Shown piece by piece: positions 10,062-18,500 of a stretch of 64,000 nucleotides of DNA (its first letter is position 1; each line of letters opens with the position of its first letter). A model generated the notes under the pieces. That model was given only the letters and a program-made list of their open reading frames with translations. It was not told the DNA's origin and searched no databases. The stretch spans positions 10,033-74,032 of the forward strand of contig NZ_FOGW01000015.1 in NCBI RefSeq assembly GCF_900111325.1, in the 5' to 3' direction. The position numbers were made by a program, and so were the translations under genes. The stretch is from Lachnobacterium bovis (GTDB taxonomy: Bacteria; Bacillota; Clostridia; Lachnospirales; Lachnospiraceae).

Positions 10062-11042
10062 ATGTTTGGATTCGGAAAGAAGAAAGATGAAAATGTAATA
10101 GAAGAACCTGAATTTTCTGCGGATAATAAAAAAACTATAGAAGACAGTTTGGCAGCTTTTTCTTTTATTAGTAAAGCTGTTATAGAAAAAAAAGATAGTT
10201 TGGCAGATGAAGAAGCTAATACAATAAAAGAGTTAGATAAAGTAAAAAAATCATATACACAGGCAATTGAAAATAATGATAAGATTAGTTCATCTATTGA
10301 TAATATAGGACAAGAATTCTTAAAAGTTGGAGATTCATCTGATGAATTTAATACAGTTATGAAAGAAGTAATTGATATTTCTTCAGGTGCGATAAGTGAT
10401 GTCCATAATTTGATTACAAGTTCAGAAAAGATGGAAGAGCAATTCAAAGAGATTGCCAAAATTTATGAGGAGTTCCAGACTGGATTTGAAGAGATTCAAG
10501 AAGCAACTCAAAGTATTATAGGTGTCGCAAACCAAACAAACTTGTTAGCATTAAATGCGTCTATTGAAGCTGCAAGAGCAGGCGAACATGGTAAAGGCTT
10601 TGCTGTCGTTGCAGATGAGGTTACTAAATTATCAATAGATATAAAAGAGCTAGTAGGTAATATAAATAAGAGTATGGATGGACTACAACATAGTTCAGAG
10701 TTATTAGCAAGCTCTATAGATGCAGCTAAAATTGCCCTTGAGGATTCTAAGAACCAAACAGATAGCACAGAGAAAGTATTTAATGATATAACAAATTCTG
10801 TTGCTAGAGTAGAGGGAGTTGGTAATGATATTAAGGCTGTAGTTGATAGCTGCGATAGTTTAGTTAGAAATATTCAAGATGATATGTCATCTTATGAAGA
10901 ACAGTATAGTTACGTTTTAGATAATCTTGAAGATTTAAAGAGTATGTTGACTAAGAAGGGATTTTTATACGAAGATATTTCTAATATAATGGTTCAGGCT
11001 GATCCTCTTATTAGTAAAATTAAAAAGGCATCAGATATTTAA
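10062..11042 (+). CDS. Soluble methyl-accepting chemotaxis protein (no membrane or sensor domain)
   Basis: 326 residues from the ATG at 10062; AAGGAGG at 10046-10052 gives nine bases of spacing, whereas the in-frame TTG at 10056 would be too close. The protein is a coiled coil throughout, with the signalling tip at about 157-180 (QTNLLALNASIEAARAGEHG), the conserved contact for CheA and CheW. There is no transmembrane segment, HAMP or ligand domain, so it must take its signal from another protein; the adjacent FIST protein is the obvious candidate. About half the usual MCP length. Confidence 0.9.
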   Translation: MFGFGKKKDENVIEEPEFSADNKKTIEDSLAAFSFISKAVIEKKDSLADEEANTIKELDKVKKSYTQAIENNDKISSSIDNIGQEFLKVGDSSDEFNTVMKEVIDISSGAISDVHNLITSSEKMEEQFKEIAKIYEEFQTGFEEIQEATQSIIGVANQTNLLALNASIEAARAGEHGKGFAVVADEVTKLSIDIKELVGNINKSMDGLQHSSELLASSIDAAKIALEDSKNQTDSTEKVFNDITNSVARVEGVGNDIKAVVDSCDSLVRNIQDDMSSYEEQYSYVLDNLEDLKSMLTKKGFLYEDISNIMVQADPLISKIKKASDI

Positions 11043-11106
11043 AAAAATAATAAAAGAGATATAAAAGCTGATAAACAGAGTGGAGATGTTTACTTTTATA
11101 TTATAA

Positions 11107-11151
11107 AAAATGTCAAGGTGTTTTTCTGAAAAGAATTAACCTTGACATTTT
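11107..11151. terminator. Bidirectional terminator between converging genes
   Basis: Perfect 13-bp arms, 11107-11119 and 11139-11151 (core AATGTCAAGGT), with an inner TTCT-GAAA-AGAA stem-loop. A-tract on one side and T-tract on the other allow use on both strands, ending the MCP gene (+) and the methyltransferase gene (-). Confidence 0.85.
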
Positions 11152-11154
11152 GCG

Positions 11155-12600
11155 TTATAGGATATTTTTTCGTAGTCCTTTAGGGTAATGATTTTTCATG
11201 ACTTTACCGGCCATCTTTCCCCATCCGAGAGAATACCCATTTACTGTGATTAAATACCATCCTTTTTCTTTGCTACAAGGAAAAGTTTCACCAGCAATAA
11301 ATTTCTTGGCTTGATCATAGCTTATATCTACAGATTTTTTGACCATATCGTTTGATAAATATAGTGCAAGTGCATGTGATGGCTCAAATCTGTTTTTAAG
11401 TAAAGTTCCTAAATGCAAGCCACGACGTAACAAGCGAACTCCGCTGAGTGATGGTAGACCATTTGGAACAAGATATAATTGATCTTTAAATAACTCTAAT
11501 TTACCATCTAGAGGTAATTCAGAAATAGTGTCATTGAAAAATTCATAATATAAATCTAGTTCTTTTGGTTTTTTGTTTTTGTTTTTTGAAGAAAAAATAT
11601 TTCTTTTTTCGATTTTATTATTAGTCTGTTCAAGAACAGCTACAAAATGTCCTTCGCCTTTTAATAAATGAGGCCAAAGGCGAATAGTTTTTTTGAGTTC
11701 CTCCTTGTAAAAATCATAATCTAGTTCACTGTTAATAGTGTCTTTGAAGTCAGAATTATTGGTAGAGTCAACTATTTTTTTGTAGTAATCAAGGTTGCCG
11801 TCAGACATACCGTTATATTTGACGACGTCAACAATTTTAAAATCACTATGTCTTTTTAAGAAACGATAAATTGAACCTTCATTTTCTTCTGGAGCAAAAG
11901 TACAAGTAGAAAAAACGATTCTTCCACCAGGGGCTAACATCTTTGAAGCACAATCTAGAATCATATCTTGGCGTTGGCTACAAATTTCAACATTTTCAGT
12001 GGACCATTCATCAGTAGCATTTAAATTTTTCTTAAACATTCCCTCGCCAGAGCAAGGTGCGTCAACCATAATTTTATCGAAGAAACCAGGAAAAATTTTG
12101 GTGAGATTATCTGGGGGTTCGTTAGTAACTACTGCGTTTGAAATTCCCATTCGCTCAATGTTTTCAGATAAAATTTTACAACGTTTTGAGTTGATTTCAT
12201 TTGATACAAGTAAACCTTGGTGATTCATAGTTGATGCAATTTGTGTACTTTTACCACCAGGAGCAGCACATAAATCCAATATATATTCGCCCGGTTTAGC
12301 ATCAAGATATGCAGCAGGTGCCATAGCACTTGGCTCTTGAATATAGTAAACACCGGCTTCATGGTAAGGGCTTTTGCCAGGACGATTATCGTTCTCATAA
12401 AAATATCCATTGTTAACCCAATCAATAGGCGAAAACTGAATATTGTCAATATTTTTATCCTTGAAGGTATCGTAATTGGCTTTAAGTAAATTAAAGCGCA
12501 AACCGTGTTTTCTTTCTATTTCATAACTAGCAAGGAAATCATTATATTCCGCTGCTGAAAGTATTAATTTAATTCGATCTAAAAAAAGGTTAGGTAACAT
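11155..12600 (-). CDS. rsmF: RsmF/NOP2-family rRNA m5C methyltransferase
   Basis: 481 residues. The SAM-binding motif LDLCAAPGGK lies at about 109-117. Both cysteines of the m5C mechanism are present: Cys183 in DAPCSGEG, and Cys233 in STCT followed by APEENEG. The C-terminal ~190 residues match the extra RsmF/YebU-type RNA-binding tail (LRLLRRGLHLG; EKGWYLITVNGYSLGWGK). This family makes 5-methylcytosine in 16S rRNA; whether this is the exact RsmF site or a paralogue such as YebU is not decidable here. Start ATG follows TAGGAGAA on the minus strand. It stands alone, divergent from perR. Confidence 0.88.
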   Translation of the reverse strand: MLPNLFLDRIKLILSAAEYNDFLASYEIERKHGLRFNLLKANYDTFKDKNIDNIQFSPIDWVNNGYFYENDNRPGKSPYHEAGVYYIQEPSAMAPAAYLDAKPGEYILDLCAAPGGKSTQIASTMNHQGLLVSNEINSKRCKILSENIERMGISNAVVTNEPPDNLTKIFPGFFDKIMVDAPCSGEGMFKKNLNATDEWSTENVEICSQRQDMILDCASKMLAPGGRIVFSTCTFAPEENEGSIYRFLKRHSDFKIVDVVKYNGMSDGNLDYYKKIVDSTNNSDFKDTINSELDYDFYKEELKKTIRLWPHLLKGEGHFVAVLEQTNNKIEKRNIFSSKNKNKKPKELDLYYEFFNDTISELPLDGKLELFKDQLYLVPNGLPSLSGVRLLRRGLHLGTLLKNRFEPSHALALYLSNDMVKKSVDISYDQAKKFIAGETFPCSKEKGWYLITVNGYSLGWGKMAGKVMKNHYPKGLRKNIL

Positions 12601-12684
12601 ACAATTCTCCTAAATATATTTTTATATGAAAAAAGTTAAATAAAACCTTAAAGAGTATATCATATTTTTGTAGATTTTGCATTA

Positions 12685-12713
12685 TTGAAAAGCGTATCTT
12701 TAAATGATATAAT
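12685..12713 (+). promoter_or_regulatory. Promoter of the perR-like gene (extended -10)
   Basis: TTGAAA at 12685-12690, exactly 17 bases, TATAAT at 12708-12713, preceded by TG one base upstream (extended -10). Good match to a vegetative promoter about 40 bases ahead of the coding start. Confidence 0.75.
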
Positions 12714-12754
12714 TTTGAAGATATTGAGAATTATTACTATTTATGGAGATATAA

Positions 12755-13144
12755 ATGATTATAAAAAAGAGTAAACAAAGAGATGCAATTTATAATTTTT
12801 TAAAATTACGTGTAGATCATCCAACAGCAGAAATTGTATATCAGAATGTAAAGCAGGAATTTCCTAAGTTAAGTTTAGGTACGGTATATAGAAATTTAAT
12901 GTTACTTACTGAATTGGGACAAATTCAGAGATTACAAGTAGGCGATGGAGTTGATCATTTTGATCCCAATGTTAAGCAACATAGCCATTTTGTTTGTGAA
13001 AAATGTGGATGTGTCAGCGATTTGCCATATAATGAAGAGGTAGAAAAAATAGATTCGAAAATGGATAGTATTTTTAGTGGTAGGATAAAAGGACACAGTC
13101 TTGTATTTTATGGTGAGTGTGAAGATTGTCTGAAAACTGAATAA
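12755..13144 (+). CDS. perR: PerR-like Fur-family metalloregulator
   Basis: 129 residues. N-terminal winged helix (about 5-75; KSKQRDAIYNFL, LGTVYRNLMLL). The residues expected for PerR's regulatory metal site line up: H22, D67/D70, H76, H78 and D89. The structural zinc site is C81-x2-C84 and C122-x2-C125. PerR represses peroxide and metal homeostasis genes and is inactivated by metal-catalysed histidine oxidation; this is known for the family and inferred here. A plain Fur or Zur role cannot be fully excluded. Single gene with its own promoter and terminator. Confidence 0.82.
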   Translation: MIIKKSKQRDAIYNFLKLRVDHPTAEIVYQNVKQEFPKLSLGTVYRNLMLLTELGQIQRLQVGDGVDHFDPNVKQHSHFVCEKCGCVSDLPYNEEVEKIDSKMDSIFSGRIKGHSLVFYGECEDCLKTE

Positions 13145-13151
13145 AAAAATA

Positions 13152-13215
13152 AAAACCTTATAGCAAGCTTTTAAATTGAAATGTTACAAAAGAGTTGCTA
13201 CAAGGTTTTTTTATT
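13152..13215. terminator. Bidirectional terminator between perR and the double-HTH gene
   Basis: Arms of 15 bases (13152-13166 and 13195-13209, core AAAACCTTATAGCAA) pair with one wobble and are flanked by A- and T-tracts, suiting both converging genes. Confidence 0.82.
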
Positions 13216-13224
13216 TATTTTTAT

Positions 13225-14991
13225 TTATTTTTTAGTAATTAAATTATTATTTAAGTCAGACATATATTGTTCAAAAGCATTTCTAAGTTGAGGGTGAGTG
13301 AATAGGAAATGTATCGCAGGGAATTTGCTCTTTGATACGAGAACCCATTTACCACCTTGGCGTGAAATGAGAATGCTTTGCTGACGAGTTGTATCATTTG
13401 ATTTAATGATATAATTTGGAACTTTATCAGCAAAACGTCTTGTCAATTCTAAGTGCTCTAAATATTCAAGATAAGAGTATGTAATTGTATCTTCATAGAA
13501 CGCCTTAGAAAGAGATAAAGCAGGTGGATTTGCCTCAAATTCATCTTTCGATAAAATAGGAAATTCATCTATTAAGTATGAATGTTTGCAAGAATTCAAT
13601 GCACATTCTTTACATATTTTGGTTGTTTTTATAATTTTTTCTCTATCTTCTAGCTTGATAGAATGTCGTTCAAGAATTCGCTCTAGCAAATTGTCTGATA
13701 TTGTGTGTATAGGTAAAGTAGGTAAAATTTCATGTCTAGTACCTTTTTCCTTAGAGTTTTGAAGCATAAAATCAAAAAATTCATCATATCTGTTTTCTTT
13801 ATAGATTTCCATTAAAGGTAAAGCTTCATTAAAAATAACATTCATCCTTTTTTTGTAAAAATTTAATTCATTTCTCATACGAGTAATGTAGAAATGAGCT
13901 ACGTCACCTTTGGAAGTTGATGTTTCGCCAATAAAACTGATGTCTCGTGAATAAAATTCAAAATGGTTAAAAATTCCAGGACTAATATTATCAATATAAT
14001 ATGATTTGATTTGTCCAGTTAAATAGAATGGAATCCAAGTGCGCATTCCTTCAAGGATGTTTTCAATTGGTAAATTAATATTGTGAATAATATTAATTTG
14101 TACATTTCTTATAAGAAGTAAAGCAAAACAACTTATAAAAAGTTGTAAATATTCTTTATTATGAAAATAAGATGAAAGTGAAGAATCAGCATAAAAATAT
14201 ACTGGTTCGTTAATAGTATTAGAAAGCATATACTTAAATAAATCAGAAGTAAACTGCTCAGTTGATTTATTTGTGTAATATGACTTAGTCATAGGAAGTT
14301 GAGAAGACTCGGAGTGAATATGACTAGACATAAGTTTATATGCTTGTGTAAATTCATCAAGATTAAATTCATCAATCAAAGTAACAAATTCACTAATTAT
14401 GTTATTATAATCTATTCGGTGAGAATGATTAACTTGATTTGAACACATCCATTTACTAATGATCTTAACAAAATCTTCTTCTTTTGTGATATCGATTACA
14501 GATTTTTGAATAACGTTAGAAAGTTGAAGTTTGTCAGAATCACGTCTGTAAGTGTTAAAAAGATAGTGACCCACATTTTCTGAGAATAGCTTAACATCAG
14601 CAGGGTGACGTTGTGCAGTTCTGATTCGTGAGATATAAGAAGGATCAAAATTCAAATATTTTGCAATTGATGAAATATTGATATTCATTGTTGATAAAAT
14701 CATGCTAAATTTTTCTGAAAAAATTTCATAATCTATATTATTGTTAGAAAGTGTATCCACAAACGAAGACTCAATTTCATCTAGTGATCCAAGTTGTATT
14801 CCTTTTTCGGTGGCAATTGATTTTATACCAGTTGCTAATTTTTGAATTGTATCACTGTTTAAATTTGGAACTCGTAAACCATTTTTGTAACGGCTAATAA
14901 CAGCTGCTGAAAGGTTTGTGGCAATAGAAAGTTCCTTTGCTGTACAATTTAATTTCTTTATATATATTTTTAGTTGTTCTTTAAATTCCAT
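13225..14991 (-). CDS. Large putative regulator with two N-terminal XRE-like HTH motifs
   Basis: 588 residues; I do not recognise the full-length family. Residues about 16-40 form an XRE-like helix-turn-helix (TAKELSIATNLSAAVISRYK). A second similar motif lies at about 105-127 (SSIAKYLNFDPSYISRIR followed by TAQRHP). The remaining ~450 residues are mixed alpha/beta without a domain I can name; a small Cys/His patch occurs late (CKECALNSCKH). No signal peptide or membrane segment. Start ATG behind AGGGG on the minus strand. It lies divergent from a small-RNA candidate and the amylopullulanase gene, so regulation of either is possible but unproven. Confidence 0.6.
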   Translation of the reverse strand: MEFKEQLKIYIKKLNCTAKELSIATNLSAAVISRYKNGLRVPNLNSDTIQKLATGIKSIATEKGIQLGSLDEIESSFVDTLSNNNIDYEIFSEKFSMILSTMNINISSIAKYLNFDPSYISRIRTAQRHPADVKLFSENVGHYLFNTYRRDSDKLQLSNVIQKSVIDITKEEDFVKIISKWMCSNQVNHSHRIDYNNIISEFVTLIDEFNLDEFTQAYKLMSSHIHSESSQLPMTKSYYTNKSTEQFTSDLFKYMLSNTINEPVYFYADSSLSSYFHNKEYLQLFISCFALLLIRNVQINIIHNINLPIENILEGMRTWIPFYLTGQIKSYYIDNISPGIFNHFEFYSRDISFIGETSTSKGDVAHFYITRMRNELNFYKKRMNVIFNEALPLMEIYKENRYDEFFDFMLQNSKEKGTRHEILPTLPIHTISDNLLERILERHSIKLEDREKIIKTTKICKECALNSCKHSYLIDEFPILSKDEFEANPPALSLSKAFYEDTITYSYLEYLEHLELTRRFADKVPNYIIKSNDTTRQQSILISRQGGKWVLVSKSKFPAIHFLFTHPQLRNAFEQYMSDLNNNLITKK

Positions 14992-15184
14992 TTGCTGCCC
15001 CTTTTATGTAATCTTGTTGTACATTTTAACTATATTAACAATAGTATATTTGTAATGTTTTACTAAAATGATACTGTAAAGTAAAAATGCACATACAATA
15101 ATAGTATAAAGTAATATCTAATATAATGCAATAGAATTAAAATTTAAATTTCCGTTTTTGACAATGACAAGAATGGTAAATCTA

Positions 15185-15329
15185 TTGCATAAGTTTTATA
15201 AAAGTTATATTATAATTTGGTAAGTGATACTAAAGATTTTAGTTGATGTACAATTAAGGGGAGAGTATTGTATATAGAGTAAAGAAACCAAGTCGTCTAA
15301 TGCAGCTAGATGATTTGGTTTCTTTTTTT
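15185..15329 (+). ncRNA. Small-RNA candidate (promoter, ~110-nt transcript, strong terminator)
   Basis: A promoter-like TTGCAT (15185-15190), 17 bases, TATTAT (15208-15213) is followed about 70 bases later by a near-perfect 19-bp hairpin (15281-15299 and 15308-15326, two G-U pairs, 7-base loop) ending in eight T residues. No convincing protein is encoded; a four-codon TTG reading frame follows GGGGAG. The downstream amylopullulanase gene has its own promoter 160 bases further on, so this looks like an independent short RNA rather than a leader. An attenuated leader of that gene is the alternative. Confidence 0.5.
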
Positions 15330-15569
15330 TATTAATTTTTTGGGAAATAAAATTAAAATTTTAATACGCATTTCACAAAAAAATTTCCATTATTTTATAA
15401 AAAAATATTGTTTTATTAAAGCATTTAATAAAATAATAACAATATTTAAAATTCACAAAAACATACTTATTTTTTCGTGAAATTTTAGTATTGAAACGGG
15501 ATTGAAAAATAAAGTAGAATAAAGTTGCGAAATATTACGAAAACAATTTTGCGGTTAAGGGGGAAAACT
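15330..15569 (+). promoter_or_regulatory. Promoter and 5' region of the amylopullulanase gene
   Basis: TTGAAA at 15491-15496, 18 bases, TAGAAT at 15515-15520, ahead of AAGGGGG and the ATG at 15570. The rest of the stretch (15330-15490) is nearly pure A/T with no other feature that I can support. Confidence 0.55.
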
Positions 15570-18500
15570 ATGAAAAAGAGAAAGGTATTAACAGAATTAT
15601 TGACAGGAGCATTAACTATAACGATGTTTGTTACGTCATTGTCTCCAGTCTATGCAAAAAATGATAGTGATTTTGTAAATCAAATTAAGGCAACTAATTT
15701 AAGGGAAGCAGATATTTCTCAAAGTGTACTTAATAAAATTTCTACTAACGTTAAGTCTTTAGTGCAAGTAGATGTAGATGGAAAATTTTATACGCTTAAT
15801 TTATACCAAAATAATTTATATGAAGCGCAAATATATGTGGCTAAGGGAAATCATGTTTTGAATGTATACCTTGATGGAAAATTAGTAAAAAAAGATGTTG
15901 ATTTAAAAGTTGTCAGTCAAGACGAAAAAATTATTGTTCGTTTAGAAAATGGTGAATTGAAATTATCTGATAGGGATGAAATCATTCATAAAGAAAGTAT
16001 TGTTGGTAATTTTTATGGAATAGAATTTTTGAAGGAAAAAGAAAAGCTTGATACTAGATATGATATAGAAGCATGGAATCCAAGTGCTGACAATGCTGAG
16101 TTAGATTATGTTGGAGGCGGTATTTATAAGAAAACATTTTATTTTAAAAAATTAGATAAAGACGTTACTCTTTCAGATGGTGGATATAAGGTAGCACAAG
16201 ATAAAAAATGGGATGTTTCTTATGGAGATAATGGACAAAATATTGGCTTGACTATTCCAAAAGGAGTTGATCATATTACTGTTCTTGTAGATACTTTAAA
16301 TGGAAAAGTTTATGATTCTATAAGATGTGGTGATTTTGAATTACAACAAAATGAAAAAAATTTGAAAAAAAATTCCTTAGAAACAAATGTAGCAATAATT
16401 GGTTCGGTCAGGGAAGGTAATGAAAAAGATTGGGATATTTCTCAGGATGGATATGAGTTTCGACAAATATCAGATGATTTATATGTTTATAATAAGGTTT
16501 TAAAGAAGGGGCATTATGAATATAAAGCTGTATTTGATAAACAAAATTGGTATGAAAAAGAAAACCAAAATAAAAGTTTTGACATAAAATCAGAAAAAGA
16601 AAATGTTATAATTTTATATAATTGTAAAACGGGATTATTATATGACTCAGTAAATAATGAAAAAGAAGTTGCAGATTTATTAAAGATGGATACTTCGAAA
16701 GCAGAAACAAAAGTAATTCAAAATGCAAATGGAACTTATAATTTTATTTATCCTCAAGCAGAAGGAAAAAAAGTTAGTCTTTTTTACGGCGAAAAGAAAC
16801 AAGATAATAAGTTATCGTTTAAAGAGGAAAAATTAAGTTATAAAGGTGGCAATAAGTATGTAACAAGTGATATTTTCTTTGGAGATAAAAAAGCAGAAAT
16901 AGTGTATTATTACACCGTTGATGGAGAGAAAGTACTTCCAAAGGATGGAAAAACGGTAGTAGTTGATAATGAAGAATACGCTGAATTAGATAAAGAAGAG
17001 TTCGAGGGAAGAGATGTGTTTGTTCCGGGAACATTTCCAGGAAGAAATTGGGATCCTGCATCAAATCAGATGACTTATAAAGGAAATGGAATATATGAAT
17101 TTACATTTAAAAATGTTCCACCAGCAAATTATCAATATAAAATTTCCGTTGATGGAAGCTGGAATGAAAATTATGGAGCAGATGGAATTAAGGATGGGGC
17201 AAATGTTGAAGTTCAACTTACTAGAACTCAAAATGTGAAGGTAATATACAACGATTTTAGTCATAAAATGGTTACAGATGTTGAATATATTTTTGCGGAT
17301 ATTTCATTATCGGGGAAAAATATATCTGAGGGAATAAAATTCAAAGATAATAAATTGACAGGAATTTATTCAGCAAAGATAAAATTACCAGCAGGAGTAT
17401 ATAATGATATAACTGCAACCTATAAAGGTGAAAAGTTTGTTTATTCTCAGTTTGAATTGCCACAAGAAAAAGAAGTTACATTTTATTTTGATCCAGCAAC
17501 TCAGATTTATTATAATGATGCGTCTGGAGAAGAATTAGATACAAAAGATATTTACTATAACTCAAAAGACAAAAAATATAAAAGCGTCTTTGGTGCAGTT
17601 GCAACAAATGAAAAAGTTAAATTTTCAATAGATACAGGTAAGGATGCTAAAGAGGTTAAACTAGTTATTAAAGGCACAGAAAATAAAACGATTTCACTTA
17701 ATAAAGAAAAAAATACTGATTCTAATAAATTAACATGGAGCGTAGTAGAATCATTTGATAAAATTGGAGAAAACTCATATTATTTTGTGATTTCTAATGG
17801 TTCATCAGTTAAGGTTTATGGGGATGATGACGGATATTATGGAACAGGAATAGTATCAGATTTATCACAAATAAAACCATATGATTTAGTTGTTTATAAA
17901 GATGGTTTCAAGACACCTAATTGGATGAAGAATGGAACAATTTATCAGATTTTTCCAGATAGATTCTACAATGGAGATAAATCAAATGATAAAGCACAAA
18001 AATTTGGAAGAGGAGCAAGCGGATATGAATTTGTAAGAGATTGGACACTTTTGCCAGAAAATCCAGAACAAAAGGAATTATTACCTAAAGAACAGTATGA
18101 GAAACATCATGCGTTATGGGGTGATGGTTTATGGAATAATGAAATATATGGTGGTGATTTGAAAGGAATTACAAAAAAGATTGACTATTTAAAGGGCTTA
18201 GGGGTTAGTGTGATTTATATTAATCCAGTATTTTCATCAATTTCAAGTCATAGATATGATACGAGTGATTACAAAAAAATTGATCCAATTTTAGGAACAC
18301 AAGGTGATTTTGATGAATTAGTAAAAGTCGCAAAACGAAACAATATGCATATTGTTCTTGATGGAGTGTTTAACCATGTTTCTGATGATTCTGTTTATTT
18401 TGACAGATATTATAAATATTTGCACAAGGGAACCAAAAAGGTTGGTGCTTACCCATATTGGGCACATGTATATGATTTGATGCATGAAAAAAATATAAAC

